A stretch of DNA of 40,230 bases from Trichlorobacter sp. (GCF_030247655.1 NZ_JAOTRZ010000007.1:1-40230), one strand, 5' to 3'. Shown: positions 1-8,573, counted from the first letter of the stretch. Notes: generated by a model not told the origin, from the sequence alone. Numbers and translations are program-made.

Positions 1-78
1 CTGGGCAATATCCACCTCAACATCAACCAGAATAGCGTCGATACCAACAACGGCGGCGCTCAGGACTTTGGCCAGCAT
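1..78 (-). CDS. comM: ComM/YifB-family Mg-chelatase-like ATPase, N-terminus only
   Basis: Only the first 26 codons lie in the window; the gene continues past position 1. The translated start (MLAKVLSAAVVGIDA, then an alternating acidic and hydrophobic strand) matches the characteristic N-terminus of YifB/ComM proteins, AAA+ ATPases linked to branch migration of incoming DNA during natural transformation. The ATG directly abuts the TAA of pgeF with no spacer, and an AAGGAAG ribosome-binding site lies inside the end of pgeF, so the two genes are probably translationally coupled in a dedA-pgeF-comM operon. The ATPase domain is outside the window, so the family call rests on a short stretch. Confidence 0.75.
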   Translation of the reverse strand, partial: MLAKVLSAAVVGIDAILVDVEVDIAQ

Positions 79-882
79 TTAGGCTTCCTTCAGCATGATG
101 AATCCCATCTGACGTCCGGTTTCCCCCCCGTCACGGCGATAGGAAAAGAATAGTTCCTTCTGGCAGCAGACGCAGTTGCCAGAAGTCTGAATGGATGCCG
201 GGGAAAGGCCTGCATCCTCAAGCTGCATCCGGTTTGCAAGGGCAAGATCAAGGCGCCATTTGCCATTTCCAGCAGGTTCAGCTACTGCGTTCCACAGCTC
301 TGCTTGCGCTTTGAAGCCATCCTTTACCGGTTGATCTACTTCGTAGCAGCAGGAGTTAATACAAGGGCCGATTGCTGCCTGTATATCTTTGGCACGGCTA
401 CCCAGGACCCGCACCATACCTTCGACGGTTTGCAGGAGAATCCGTGCTGCGGTGCCCTGCCAGCCGGCATGGACTACAGCAATGACTTTCTTGACCGGAT
501 CAAAGAGCAGAATCGGCACGCAGTCTGCCACGGTGACCCCGATCATAACACCGGGCTGGTTGGTGATTATGGCGTCTGCCTCTAGACCGGTAAAGTGCGA
601 AAAATCATCGTTGGGTGCATCAATAACCAGAATATCGCTGCCATGGTTCTGACGAACAGTGACGAGGCGCTCCTGCTGGATACCAAAGGCGCGGGTCAGC
701 AGGCTGCGATTGCCTTCGATGTTGTGGGGTGAATCATCCGTATTCATTCCGAGGTTAAGCGAGTTATAGGGGGGGCGTGAGATCCCTTCATGCCGGGTTG
801 TAAACCCCTGGATAGTTACGGGAGAAGCGGTCTCAAAGTTGGGCGCCAGATAGTGAATGCGTCCAATGCGGGTTGTTTCCAT
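79..882 (-). CDS. pgeF: PgeF/YfiH-family multicopper-like (LACC1 domain) protein
   Basis: A 267-residue protein of the YfiH/LACC1 family, known as purine nucleoside phosphorylase/deaminase-type enzymes and, in E. coli, as a peptidoglycan editing factor that removes misincorporated L-Ser muropeptides. The three family metal ligands are visible: His80 in RQNHGSD, Cys121 in VADCVP and His138 in VVHAGWQG. Length is normal for the family. The start has an AAAGGA ribosome-binding site. It sits 18 bases downstream of dedA and abuts comM, so it is the middle gene of a minus-strand operon. It acts in the cytoplasm as far as the sequence shows; there is no signal peptide. The preferred substrate in this organism cannot be read from sequence. 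Confidence 0.9.
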   Translation of the reverse strand: METTRIGRIHYLAPNFETASPVTIQGFTTRHEGISRPPYNSLNLGMNTDDSPHNIEGNRSLLTRAFGIQQERLVTVRQNHGSDILVIDAPNDDFSHFTGLEADAIITNQPGVMIGVTVADCVPILLFDPVKKVIAVVHAGWQGTAARILLQTVEGMVRVLGSRAKDIQAAIGPCINSCCYEVDQPVKDGFKAQAELWNAVAEPAGNGKWRLDLALANRMQLEDAGLSPASIQTSGNCVCCQKELFFSYRRDGGETGRQMGFIMLKEA

Positions 883-900
883 TTGAAATTCCTTTGCCTT

Positions 901-1521
901 TCAAGGCTTATTACGGTTTAATGCCTGCTGTCGACGGTGCCACCAAACGTAGCATGCCACCAGTCCGCAACTGGCAAGGATAACCCAGACCAGTGCGCGA
1001 TGGGACCAGGCCACAACAAGCTCCTGATTCTGGCCGATGGCGTAGCCGATCCAGGTCAGGATACTGCACCAGAGACCGGCTCCCAGCAGGGTGTAGAGAG
1101 AAAAACGCAGGTGATTCATGCCGGCCACGCCAGCCGGAATGGAGATCAGATGTCGAATTACCGGTAGTAGACGCCCAATAAAGGTTGATATCTCGCCATG
1201 TTGTAGAAAAAAAGCCTCAACACGCTGAAATTTATCAGGCGGAATCAGTACATAGCGGCCATATTTAAGAATCAGGGGGCGTCCCAGATAATGGGCGGCA
1301 TAGTAATTGGCGTAGGCCCCGGCCAGACTGCCAAAGGTGCCGGCCAGGATTGTCGGCAGCCAAGCCATCCGACCCTGGTGAATTAAATAGCCTGCCGGTG
1401 GCATCACCAGCTCGCTGGGGACAGGGATGATGGAACTTTCCATGGCCATCAGCAGGAAGATACCGGGGTAGCCCATCGCTCCGATGGTTTCGAGTAGCCA
1501 GTGAATCAGCGAGTGCAGCAT
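901..1521 (-). CDS. DedA-family inner membrane protein
   Basis: A 206-residue polytopic membrane protein of the DedA/SNARE-associated superfamily. DedA proteins include undecaprenyl-phosphate and phospholipid flippases and affect envelope stability and proton motive force. Visible features are the early ESSIIPVPSELVMPPAGYL segment (acidic plus Pro-rich re-entrant region), the family G-[RK]-x3-x-[YF]-G pattern in LGRPLILKYGRY, and GRLLPVIRHLISIPAGVAGM, the diagnostic F/I-x-G-R-[FL]-[LI]-P-x-[VI]-R stretch with its conserved arginines. The C-terminus is basic. The ATG at 1521 has AAAGGA upstream. It is the first gene of the dedA-pgeF-comM operon. Which DedA paralogue it matches cannot be decided here. 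Confidence 0.9.
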   Translation of the reverse strand: MLHSLIHWLLETIGAMGYPGIFLLMAMESSIIPVPSELVMPPAGYLIHQGRMAWLPTILAGTFGSLAGAYANYYAAHYLGRPLILKYGRYVLIPPDKFQRVEAFFLQHGEISTFIGRLLPVIRHLISIPAGVAGMNHLRFSLYTLLGAGLWCSILTWIGYAIGQNQELVVAWSHRALVWVILASCGLVACYVWWHRRQQALNRNKP

Positions 1522-1551
1522 GGCGTTCCTTTACTGAGCAAAATGCACCTC

Positions 1552-1580
1552 TTTATACCTTAAAAATACGGGCGTTACAA
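1552..1580 (-). promoter_or_regulatory. sigma70-like promoter of the dedA-pgeF-comM operon
   Basis: Read on the minus strand: TTGTAA (1580-1575), a 17-base spacer, and TATAAA (1557-1552). The -10 matches consensus at 5 of 6 positions and the -35 at 4 of 6. The dedA ATG is about 30 bases downstream. It lies in the short divergent gap between dedA and the plus-strand lipoprotein gene. Confidence 0.5.
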
Positions 1581-1604
1581 CCGCCCCACGAAGGGAGCTT
1601 TTCA

Positions 1605-2042
1605 ATGAGGATCAGGTTTATTGTTTTGCTGCTTGTTGCACCATTGCTGTTTGGGGGATGCGCTGCCTATAAAAACATGAAAAGCCAGGAAAATTGCGAC
1701 AAGATGATCAAGGATTACAGTCGCATGGTCCGGTGGAATGAGGCGGAAAAGGTTGGCTTTGTCTTTGTTACCCCAAAGCAGCGCCCTGCTTTTGATAAGA
1801 CTGCAGAATCAATACGTCGCCGTGGCGTGTCTATGGTTGATTACCGTATTCTGGCCAAGCAGTGCATGACTGAGAAGAAGAAGGCAGAGGCCACGGTGGA
1901 ATTTGACTATTATGTCCTTCCTGATAATCGTCTTAAAACCATCACTGATCATCAAACCTGGGTTTTGCTGGAGGAAAATCCACTTGAGCCTGAAGCAGGC
2001 GAAGGCTGGAAGATAACCTCTCCCCTGCCTGAGTTCAAGTAG
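1605..2042 (+). CDS. small predicted lipoprotein of unknown function
   Basis: A 145-residue protein with an N-terminal lipoprotein signal: basic MRIR, a hydrophobic stretch, then LLFGGC with the lipidated Cys at residue 19. The mature part is hydrophilic, with charged segments ([22 protein letters not shown], then a Lys-rich [20 protein letters not shown]) that suggest a compact periplasmic domain anchored to a membrane. No catalytic motif was recognised. The ATG follows a good AGGGAG site. It is transcribed divergently from dedA, and its stop is 8 bases before xerC, so it may be co-transcribed with the recombinase. Exact function unknown. Confidence 0.75.
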   Translation: MRIRFIVLLLVAPLLFGGCAAYKNMKSQENCDKMIKDYSRMVRWNEAEKVGFVFVTPKQRPAFDKTAESIRRRGVSMVDYRILAKQCMTEKKKAEATVEFDYYVLPDNRLKTITDHQTWVLLEENPLEPEAGEGWKITSPLPEFK

Positions 2043-2050
2043 CGCCAGCA

Positions 2051-2992
2051 ATGGCCGGGCTGTCAGCACAGGTTGGAGCTTTTCTTGAATTTCTGGCAAC
2101 ACAGCGGAATGCCTCGCCCCATACCGTTGCTGCATACCGTAATGATCTGAACGGTTTTACCTCATTTGTCCGGCAGGAGCGTGGCGACAGCAGTGATGCG
2201 TCTGCGGTTGACCATCTGTTGCTGCGACTCTATCTGGCCCGTTTAAGTGGTGCCGGTAACCTTCGGCAAGGACAGTACGCAAAGAGTAGTATTGGGCGCA
2301 AGTTGGCAGCTATTCGAGCTTTTTTTGCCTGGTTGGTACGGACCAAGCAGCTTGAGGTCAATCCTGCCGAGCTGATTGCCACCCCCAAGCGCGAACAACG
2401 GCTTCCTTTTCACTTGAATATCGACCAGATCGTCACTCTGGTGGAGGCCCCTCCTCAACTGGCGGGTGATGAACAGTGTAAAAATAGAGATACGGCTGTT
2501 CTTGAACTGCTCTACTCAAGCGGTTTACGTGTTTCTGAACTAACCGGTCTGAATATCGCCGACCTTGACCGCTCCAGTGGTATGGTGCGAGTGCTGGGAA
2601 AAGGGAGCAAGGAGCGGATCGTGCCGGTAGGCGCAGCAGCACTGGTTGCCTTGGAGCGCTATCTGGCAGAGCGGGAGCGTGCAGATGATGAATCTCCGCT
2701 TTTTCTCGGCAGTCGTGGTGGCCGGATCAACCGTAGGGCTGTTGCAGAGTTGGTAAAGCGGTGGTCGCAGCCAATAGCAACCTTTAAGTCTGTCTCACCC
2801 CATACCTTACGCCACACCTTTGCTACTCACCTGCTTGAGGCAGGAGCTGATCTGCGCTCAATCCAGGAGCTGCTGGGGCATTCTTCGTTGTCGACCACGC
2901 AGAAATATACCCATGTTGGGATTGATCAGTTGCTGAAGGTGTATGACAAGGCCCATCCCCGCGCCCACGAACAAGAAAAGGGAGGCGACTAG
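2051..2992 (+). CDS. xerC: XerC/XerD-type tyrosine recombinase
   Basis: A 313-residue site-specific tyrosine recombinase, expected to resolve chromosome dimers at dif during division. The N-terminal SAM-like core-binding domain (about 1-110, with the [13 protein letters not shown] signature) precedes the catalytic domain. All catalytic residues are visible: Arg160 (SGLRVSEL), Lys184 (LGKGSKER), His251 and Arg254 ([10 protein letters not shown]), His277 (LLGHSS) and Tyr286 (QKYTHV). Length matches XerC/XerD. The start lacks a strong Shine-Dalgarno and lies 8 bases after the lipoprotein stop, which suggests coupling. Whether it is XerC or XerD is not certain; XerC is the more usual name for this gene in related genomes. 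Confidence 0.88.
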   Translation: MAGLSAQVGAFLEFLATQRNASPHTVAAYRNDLNGFTSFVRQERGDSSDASAVDHLLLRLYLARLSGAGNLRQGQYAKSSIGRKLAAIRAFFAWLVRTKQLEVNPAELIATPKREQRLPFHLNIDQIVTLVEAPPQLAGDEQCKNRDTAVLELLYSSGLRVSELTGLNIADLDRSSGMVRVLGKGSKERIVPVGAAALVALERYLAERERADDESPLFLGSRGGRINRRAVAELVKRWSQPIATFKSVSPHTLRHTFATHLLEAGADLRSIQELLGHSSLSTTQKYTHVGIDQLLKVYDKAHPRAHEQEKGGD

Positions 2993-3003
2993 TCACCTCC
3001 CTT
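2975..3003 (-). terminator. hairpin between convergent xerC and the Roadblock gene
   Basis: Inverted arms AAGGGAGG (2978-2985) and CCTCCCTT (2996-3003), with a largely palindromic interior that includes the xerC stop codon. On the minus strand the stem is followed by TTTTCTTG, so it best terminates the Roadblock/DUF4388 operon; it may also act weakly on xerC. Confidence 0.6.
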
Positions 3004-3030
3004 GCTGTATTTGCATCATGTAGTGTTCTG

Positions 3031-3705
3031 CTAAGCCAGTTCGATGGTAATCTTGGCTCCCTCTTCCACCTTCAGCTTGCGTTCAATACCTGGTCCAACC
3101 ACCAGTGCATTATCATACTGCATTTCAACATCATTGATAATCATGACCGGAAAGATGCCCCCACCGCCTGCATCAGTGGTGACCTTGAATTTTTTACTGG
3201 ATTTCCCGAAAAAGTTGCTGATATGTTTGGCTGTTGCCTGACTGACGGCAACCATACCCAGCTGATCAAAACTGCTGCTGACATCACCTTTCTGAAGATG
3301 GGCAATTCGCAACATCATACCTTCAGTGCCATTGGCAGTCGTTGCTGCTACAACCGGTGCATCACCAGGTTTAGGGAGCAACTGCTCCAGCTTGCGCAGT
3401 GCAAGATTAAGGGTAATGTTCACCATGGATGTGTTGACGTTTTTTGAGCAGAGTACGCTGATATACGCGCCGGCTAAAGGTCTGACAATCAGCCGGCCTT
3501 CGGCAAAGCGTAGTTCCATGGAGGACATGGTTTGAGAGATCTGAAGCGCGTGCAGACAATCAAGAATAGTTCCAGCAGCCGTTCCCAACTGTTTTTCGTC
3601 CAGTATTAATGGGCAGGCAGCAGCTAGAATCTTACCCTGATTATTATAGATAGAGCTTCCGATTACGCCATCTATTGCGGTTATTTGTTGCAGGATAGTC
3701 TGCAT
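3031..3705 (-). CDS. Roadblock/LC7-domain protein with a unique C-terminal half
   Basis: A 224-residue cytoplasmic protein. Residues about 1-100 look like a Roadblock/LC7 (MglB-like) domain: a helix, then GVIGSSIYNNQGKILAA, a helix, and the strand pair MELRFAEGRLIVRPLAG and YISVLCSKNVN. Such domains dimerise and commonly regulate small Ras-like GTPases. The C-terminal part (about 115-224) was not recognised; it has a Gly-rich loop (DAGGGG) and several beta strands. The ATG has a GGAAGG site and lies 6 bases after the DUF4388/Roadblock gene, so the two are almost certainly one operon and may form a complex. No MglA-type GTPase gene is nearby. Function is inferred only from domain type. Confidence 0.7.
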   Translation of the reverse strand: MQTILQQITAIDGVIGSSIYNNQGKILAAACPLILDEKQLGTAAGTILDCLHALQISQTMSSMELRFAEGRLIVRPLAGAYISVLCSKNVNTSMVNITLNLALRKLEQLLPKPGDAPVVAATTANGTEGMMLRIAHLQKGDVSSSFDQLGMVAVSQATAKHISNFFGKSSKKFKVTTDAGGGGIFPVMIINDVEMQYDNALVVGPGIERKLKVEEGAKITIELA

Positions 3706-3711
3706 GAACCC

Positions 3712-4467
3712 CTACCTTCCCGGTACCAGAGCGGTCCTGATTTCAGCTTCAACGGCATCCAGTTTGTTGCCTGCAGCCACGGCAATACCCAGATAATGCT
3801 GTTTTGAGTCATACATCAAGAGGTCAAAATGTTGGGTTTGAACAGCAGCGGACTTAAGTTCCCCCAAGCCAAGAAAATCTCCCAGTGTGTTGCCTGATTG
3901 GGCCAGGAAGAGGGTTTTGGCAGCCAGTGCCTCGGCCTCCATGCTGTCATCCTGGATCGGATGGCCCTGTTTGTCCAGCAGCACGGCATAGGTAACGGCA
4001 TCAATTTGCATGACCCTGGCGGCTGCAGCGCTCATGGTTCGTTGCGGGCTTGCCGGGTCAGCCGGGCGCGGTTCTTTACGGCGTTCACTGGTTTCAATCA
4101 CATCCGCAAATGATTCTTCAGGAACAGCAGTTAAAGCGGCATTGTTTTCTTCATCCATCCGGCGATGTGCTTCCAGCAGGAGAAAGTTAAGGCTGCAGTG
4201 GATGGTGCAGACGTTGGTGGTCATCTCGGGTGCGAGGCTGAAGTTGCCGCCGGGCCATTTGAGAATTTGGTAGATGGCATCTTCACCACTGAAAGAGGCC
4301 TGCTCGGCATGGATAATTTCACCATCGACAAAATAGATCGCGCCACGGTGGTCCAAATACTCCACCGTAATACAGCCTGAATATCGATTATGTCCCTTGA
4401 TCTGGATGACGTCGGCGAGCGAAAGACCGGCAATCTCACCCTGGAAGCCGCTAACTGCTTCTGCCAT
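3712..4467 (-). CDS. DUF4388 (PATAN) domain protein with C-terminal Roadblock-like domain
   Basis: A 251-residue cytoplasmic protein. Residues about 5-105 fit DUF4388, a domain abundant in delta-proteobacterial signalling proteins: FQGEIAGLSLADVIQI, then GCITVEYLDHRGAIYFVDGEIIHAEQ, then EDAIYQILKWPGGNFSL. A polar linker (about 115-145) leads to a second domain (about 147-251) with a Roadblock/LC7-like pattern, ending in a typical strand-helix HYLGIAVAAGNKLDAVEAEI. The ATG follows a GGGAG site. It precedes the other Roadblock gene by 6 bases. Together they suggest a signalling or polarity module, but the partner GTPase or kinase is not in this window. Assignment is from pattern only. Confidence 0.7.
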   Translation of the reverse strand: MAEAVSGFQGEIAGLSLADVIQIKGHNRYSGCITVEYLDHRGAIYFVDGEIIHAEQASFSGEDAIYQILKWPGGNFSLAPEMTTNVCTIHCSLNFLLLEAHRRMDEENNAALTAVPEESFADVIETSERRKEPRPADPASPQRTMSAAAARVMQIDAVTYAVLLDKQGHPIQDDSMEAEALAAKTLFLAQSGNTLGDFLGLGELKSAAVQTQHFDLLMYDSKQHYLGIAVAAGNKLDAVEAEIRTALVPGR

Positions 4468-4590
4468 GAATGAACTCCCGTGTGGAATATGCCCTGGATA
4501 GAAGAGCGGATATCATGAATTTGAGATCTTACGCACTTTATTGGCTAAGCGCAAGGAGGAATTTTGTTGTGAAATCTGACAGAGAGAAAT

Positions 4591-4618
4591 AAAAAACCCC
4601 GCCGGTTTTCCGGCGGGG
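4591..4618 (-). terminator. rho-independent terminator of the CoA-transferase gene
   Basis: A perfect 9-bp GC stem, CCCCGCCGG (4597-4605) and CCGGCGGGG (4610-4618), closes a TTTT/AAAA loop. On the minus strand it is followed by six T residues. It lies 28 bases past the stop of the CoA-transferase gene. Confidence 0.92.
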
Positions 4619-4645
4619 TAGATTCACAACTATTCAAAATTTCAA

Positions 4646-6241
4646 CTATTCGCAGAGGTCAACTTTAACGTCCCAGTTTTTCAGTTTCATGGTGCCGTTT
4701 TTCTCAAGGTTAAGGTGCATCTTGAAGGCGCGATCCCACAGCTGTGGCTCGTGACCAACCTTGCGCTTGAGGCAGTCTGCTTCAGCAATGTTCAGGTACT
4801 CGGTCAGCTGATCCTTGTAGTCCGGGTGTGCGCACTTCTCAATGATGCGACGTGCACGCTCTTTCGGTGCCATACCGCGCAGGTCAGCCAGGCCCTGCTC
4901 GGTAATAACGCAGTCAAGGTCATGCTCGGTGTGGTCGATGTGTGAGCAGTGTGGCACCACGCAGGAGATACCGGTTGGATCAGTCTTGCTTGGACGGCTT
5001 GAAGGGGTATGCATCATCTTCAGGAAGCCGTTACGCAGGAAGTCGCCGGAGCCGCCCAGGCCGTTGATCATACGGGTACCACCAACCAGGGTGGAGTTGG
5101 CGTGTGCGTAGATATCGATCTCAACCGGGGTGTTCATGGCGATACAACCCAGACGACGGATCGGCTCAGGTGCGTTGGAGATGGAGAGCGGACGCAAGGT
5201 ACACTTATCAAAATACTTATCCCAGTTAGCAAAGAAGCGTGGGAAGCCTTCGGTCTCTGACAGTGACAATGAACAGGCAGAAGCTGCGTCACACTTGCCG
5301 GAGTCAAACAGATCCAGGATAGTATCCTGCAGAACTTCGGTGAATACAGTCAGGTTCTGGAAGGGACCTTTTGCCAGGCCGCCGATAACAGCGTTGGCAA
5401 TGGAACCAACGCCGGACTGAATTGGCAGCAGGTTCTTGGGCAGACGGCCAGCCTTTACTTCGTGGGTAAAGAAGTCAATGATGTGGTTGGCAATTGCGTC
5501 GGAGGTGTCATCCATCTCGGCAAAGGCACGACCCTTGTCACGCAGTTTGGACTCAACCACAGCAATGATCTTGCTTGGATCGCAAGGAACATAGGTGGTG
5601 CCAACACGGTCAGCTGTCTTCTGGATATTAATAACCTGACGGTTTGGTGGGTTGTCGCAAACAATGATGTCGTGGATACCCTCGAAAGATGGCTGTCCGG
5701 TGTTTACTTCAACGATGATTCTGTCGCACTGCATAAGAATCTCAGGGATGACGCCGCAGGAGGTTGTAGGAACCAGGCCACCGTCTTCTGTAATAGCAGA
5801 TACTTCGATGATAGCCAGATCAAGACGGCCAGTTTCTGAATCCTTGGTGTAGAAACCATAGCCCAGATCCTGAGCAAATAGGGAAAGGTGCTTGTCGCCC
5901 ATCCGGATGCGGCCGGCGTTGATACCGGCAGCGATGTCCTTACCGGTTTGATACGGCCAGCGACGGTCGATCATGTCGTTGATTGCCCAACGGTTTTCTG
6001 TCTCGGCACCAACTGAGGCACCGATGAACAGGTTGAACTTCAGCTTGCCTTGCAGATTATTTTTCTCAACATGCTCAGCCAAGGCAATAGGAACCATCTT
6101 CGGGTAACCAGCCGGAGTAAAGCCCGACCAGCCCAGGTTCATACCGTTTTTGAAGTACTCGATGCACTGCTCAGCGGTCTTTACCTTGTCCAACAGTGAT
6201 TTGCAGCGAACGCGGTCTTGCAAAGTTCCGTACTCTGACAT
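4646..6241 (-). CDS. succinyl-CoA:acetate CoA-transferase (acetyl-CoA hydrolase/transferase family)
   Basis: A 531-residue class I CoA-transferase of the acetyl-CoA hydrolase/transferase family. In Geobacter, enzymes of this type activate acetate with CoA from succinyl-CoA, closing the TCA cycle during acetate oxidation. Visible motifs are the oxyanion-loop stretch [16 protein letters not shown] (about 276-290) and the presumed catalytic Glu302 in FTEVLQD, equivalent to the active-site Glu of AarC. The C-terminal part carries the [16 protein letters not shown] and [18 protein letters not shown] signatures. Length is normal. The ATG has an AGGAGG site. It has its own promoter about 140 bases upstream and a strong terminator, so it is monocistronic, as expected for a highly expressed central-metabolism gene. 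The exact CoA donor is inferred from context. Confidence 0.88.
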   Translation of the reverse strand: MSEYGTLQDRVRCKSLLDKVKTAEQCIEYFKNGMNLGWSGFTPAGYPKMVPIALAEHVEKNNLQGKLKFNLFIGASVGAETENRWAINDMIDRRWPYQTGKDIAAGINAGRIRMGDKHLSLFAQDLGYGFYTKDSETGRLDLAIIEVSAITEDGGLVPTTSCGVIPEILMQCDRIIVEVNTGQPSFEGIHDIIVCDNPPNRQVINIQKTADRVGTTYVPCDPSKIIAVVESKLRDKGRAFAEMDDTSDAIANHIIDFFTHEVKAGRLPKNLLPIQSGVGSIANAVIGGLAKGPFQNLTVFTEVLQDTILDLFDSGKCDAASACSLSLSETEGFPRFFANWDKYFDKCTLRPLSISNAPEPIRRLGCIAMNTPVEIDIYAHANSTLVGGTRMINGLGGSGDFLRNGFLKMMHTPSSRPSKTDPTGISCVVPHCSHIDHTEHDLDCVITEQGLADLRGMAPKERARRIIEKCAHPDYKDQLTEYLNIAEADCLKRKVGHEPQLWDRAFKMHLNLEKNGTMKLKNWDVKVDLCE

Positions 6242-6376
6242 CTTACTACCTCCTGTTTTGTTTTTGTGTCTACACAGCGTCGAAGCATGAACGCAACGGC
6301 GAATAAAGCTAATAAAAAATGTGTAAAATCAGCTTATTGTAAAAATGTTGGCTGGCTTACACTAAAGTAGAACCGG

Positions 6377-6405
6377 ATTTTACTTAAGCGGGTTCCCAGA
6401 GTCAA
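6377..6405 (-). promoter_or_regulatory. sigma70 promoter of the CoA-transferase gene
   Basis: On the minus strand: TTGACT (6405-6400), a 17-base spacer, and TAAAAT (6382-6377). Both hexamers match consensus at 5 of 6 positions. Transcription would start near 6370, leaving a 5' untranslated leader of about 130 bases that is AT-rich and contains GTGTAA/TTACAC inverted segments. Confidence 0.7.
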
Positions 6406-6436
6406 GGCAATTTATTCGGTTTTTCGCATGACGTTG

Positions 6437-7177
6437 TCAGTCAGGATAGATTACCTGCAGCAACGACAACCCTTGAGGGGGGGCGGTTACCCCGCCACGC
6501 TGGCGGTCTGGCTCTGCCAGCAGGCTGGCAACATGCTCTGGCGCAAAACGCCCTCGCCCCACATCCACCAACGTACCAGCCATGATCCGCACCATATATT
6601 TAAGAAATCCACCACCAGTGACATCGATGGTGATGAACGGGCCATTCTGGTTGATACACACCGCATCAATTCTACGGCGGCTGGTGACCGCGCTGCAGTT
6701 GGCACCACGGAATGCAGCAAAATCATGTTCACCCACAAAATAGGCTGCCGCCTGTTGCATCGCCTTCAGATCAAGCGTATCCCGCACCTGCCATGAGGTG
6801 CGGTGGTTCAGTGGGCTGCGGACAGGACAATTATAAATAGTGTAGCGGTAGGTCTTGCTACGGGCACCGCCGATGGCCCGAAAACCGGCAGGCACCTCTT
6901 CGGCAGACTGAATCGCGATATCGTACGGCAGATGGGTATTGACACCATCCACAAACGCCTTAAGCGGAACCGTTGATTCAGTGCGGAAGACAGCTGGCAT
7001 GGCAACGGCATGCACACCGGCATCGGTGCGACCGGAGGATTGCACCCGCACCCGCTTCCCAAGGATTTTGGCCAAGGCTAACTCAACTGTTTCCTGGATG
7101 GTGGGACCGTTGGTCTGTTCCTGCCAGCCGCAGTAGTTGGTGCCGTCATATTGGATGATCAGTTTAATGGTGCGCAT
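6437..7177 (-). CDS. truA: tRNA pseudouridine(38-40) synthase TruA
   Basis: Isomerises uridines 38-40 in the anticodon arm of tRNAs. The protein from the ATG at 7177 has 246 residues, normal for TruA, and begins with the typical MRTIKLIIQYDGTNYCGWQ. The catalytic Asp52 is in SSGRTDAGVHA. The C-terminal signature RRIDAVCINQNGPF...GGGFLKYMVRIMAGTLVDVG is present. The frame stays open upstream to 7264, but the first family-like residue is at this ATG; its ribosome-binding site (AAAGAAAG) is weak. It lies downstream of asd, separated by an inverted-repeat element and a terminator, so it may have its own promoter. Confidence 0.93.
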   Translation of the reverse strand: MRTIKLIIQYDGTNYCGWQEQTNGPTIQETVELALAKILGKRVRVQSSGRTDAGVHAVAMPAVFRTESTVPLKAFVDGVNTHLPYDIAIQSAEEVPAGFRAIGGARSKTYRYTIYNCPVRSPLNHRTSWQVRDTLDLKAMQQAAAYFVGEHDFAAFRGANCSAVTSRRRIDAVCINQNGPFITIDVTGGGFLKYMVRIMAGTLVDVGRGRFAPEHVASLLAEPDRQRGGVTAPPQGLSLLQVIYPD

Positions 7178-7186
7178 AGCTTTCTT

Positions 7187-7310
7187 TTGCCACAGAGGGC
7201 ACAACGAGACAAAGAGCTGCATAAAGCAAGAAAGGATAGCGTAACAAAAACACCCCCGGATCAAGAAAGATAGGGGGTGTTTCTTTGTGTTCTATGCGTT
7301 CTTTGCGGCT
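7187..7310. repeat. intergenic inverted repeat element, family A copy 1
   Basis: The left arm begins GCCACAGAGGGCACAACGAG near 7190. The right arm ends TTTGTGTTCTATGCGTTCTT then TGCGGC near 7308, and its reverse complement (GCCGCAAAGAACGCATAGAA) resembles the left arm. A second element with the same arm style lies at 20750-20865. The centre of this copy holds the asd terminator hairpin. Confidence 0.55.
7244..7282 (-). terminator. terminator downstream of asd
   Basis: The arms AAACACCCCC (7248-7257) and GGGGGTGTTT (7273-7282) form a perfect 10-bp stem with a 15-base loop. On the minus strand the stem runs into TTTTTGTT. It lies about 30 bases past the asd stop, inside the family A repeat. 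Confidence 0.7.
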
Positions 7311-7311
7311 A

Positions 7312-8412
7312 TTATTTTTCCAGCAGAATCCGCAGCATCCTGCGCAGCGGCTCTGCCGCACCCCACAGCAACTGATCGCCGCAGGTGAAGGCCTGGACGT
7401 ACTGTGGTCCCATCTTCATCTTACGCACCCGACCAACCGGCACGGTCAGGGTGCCGGAAACCGCAGCAGGTGTCAGACCGGCCAGGGAGTCGGCCTTGTT
7501 GTTGGGGATCAGCTTGACCCACTGGTTGTCGTTGGCAATCAACGACTCAATCTCGGCCAACGGCAGATCCTTGTTCAGCTTGATGGTGATGGCCTGGCTG
7601 TGGCAGCGCATGGCGCCGACCCGTACACAGATGCCGTCCACCGGGATCGGGCTGCTGGTGCCCAGGATTTTGTTGGTCTCCTGAAACCCTTTCAGCTCTT
7701 CACGGCTCTGTCCATCTTCAACTTCACGGTCAATCCAGGGCAGTACGTTGCCTGCCAGCGGGAAGCCGAACTCCTTGGTGGGCATGGAGCCATCCCGCAG
7801 GGTTTCAGTCACTTTTTTGTCGATCTCCAGAATGGCAGAACCGGCATCCTTGAGTTCTTCAGCCACCACGCCGTTCAAGGTACCCATCTGAGCCAGCAGT
7901 TCCCGCATATTGGGTGCTCCGGCGCCGGAGGCTGCCTGATAGGTCATGGAGGAGATCCACTCCACCAGCCCGGCCTTGAACAGGCCGCCAAGGCCCATCA
8001 GCATCAGGCTGACCGTACAGTTGCCGCCAATAAAGTCTTTCTGGCCGTTGGCCAGGGCCTTGTCGATCACGTTGCGGTTGATCGGGTCAAGGATGATCAC
8101 GGCATTGTCTTCCATCCGCAGGGTTGAGGCCGCGTCAATCCAGTAACCGTTCCAGCCCTGCTTGCGCAGTTCAGGATGGACTGCCTTGGTGTAATCGCCC
8201 CCCTGGCAGGTGATGATCACATCCAGTTTTTTCAGCTCTTCAATATCATCGGCCTTTTTCAGGGTGCCAGCACCCATCGGGGCAGGTTGACCTGCCTGTG
8301 AGGTAGTGAAAAAGACCGGCTCAAAACCGAGGGCAAAGTCGTTCTCCTCCTGCATCCGCTGCATAAGGACCGAGCCGACCATGCCGCGCCATCCAACAAT
8401 ACCTACTTTCAT
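7312..8412 (-). CDS. asd: aspartate-semialdehyde dehydrogenase
   Basis: NADPH-dependent reduction of aspartyl phosphate to aspartate semialdehyde, the branch point to lysine/diaminopimelate, threonine and methionine. The protein has 366 residues and begins [20 protein letters not shown], the Rossmann start typical of the longer enterobacterial-type Asd rather than the short Gram-positive type. Catalytic Cys132 is in [12 protein letters not shown]. The substrate loop [14 protein letters not shown] and the C-terminal [16 protein letters not shown] with its active-site His are visible. It follows leuB on the same strand, but 161 bases containing inverted repeats separate them. A terminator follows. 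Confidence 0.95.
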   Translation of the reverse strand: MKVGIVGWRGMVGSVLMQRMQEENDFALGFEPVFFTTSQAGQPAPMGAGTLKKADDIEELKKLDVIITCQGGDYTKAVHPELRKQGWNGYWIDAASTLRMEDNAVIILDPINRNVIDKALANGQKDFIGGNCTVSLMLMGLGGLFKAGLVEWISSMTYQAASGAGAPNMRELLAQMGTLNGVVAEELKDAGSAILEIDKKVTETLRDGSMPTKEFGFPLAGNVLPWIDREVEDGQSREELKGFQETNKILGTSSPIPVDGICVRVGAMRCHSQAITIKLNKDLPLAEIESLIANDNQWVKLIPNNKADSLAGLTPAAVSGTLTVPVGRVRKMKMGPQYVQAFTCGDQLLWGAAEPLRRMLRILLEK

Positions 8413-8463
8413 ATGCGAAATCCTTTCGTGTTTAGAATAAAGTCCAAATCAAAAGAATTGGCA

Positions 8464-8554
8464 CGCGGATCAAATCTGATTTATACAGATTTTCACGGAT
8501 TTAACCCAAATAGAATAAAATCTGCGTAAATCCGCTAAATCAGCGTCATCCGCG
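8464..8554. repeat. intergenic inverted repeat element, family B
   Basis: The left arm starts CGCGGAT near 8465 and continues through CTGATTTA, CAGATTTT and CGGATTTA. The right arm, read on the opposite strand from 8554, again gives CGCGGAT, CTGATTTA, CGGATTTA and CAGATTTT. The element fills most of the leuB-asd gap and has no reading frame. It resembles the multi-copy intergenic repeats common in environmental bacterial genomes. Confidence 0.55.
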
Positions 8555-8573
8555 GGCTGTTCAGGGTGCTGTA

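Noticed and set aside
7285-8127. A 280-codon plus-strand frame
   Set aside because: It is the antisense shadow of asd, which has all active-site motifs; the shadow has none.
8464-8554. Insertion-sequence ends
   Set aside because: There is no transposase and no target-site duplication visible; the element is too short for an autonomous IS.
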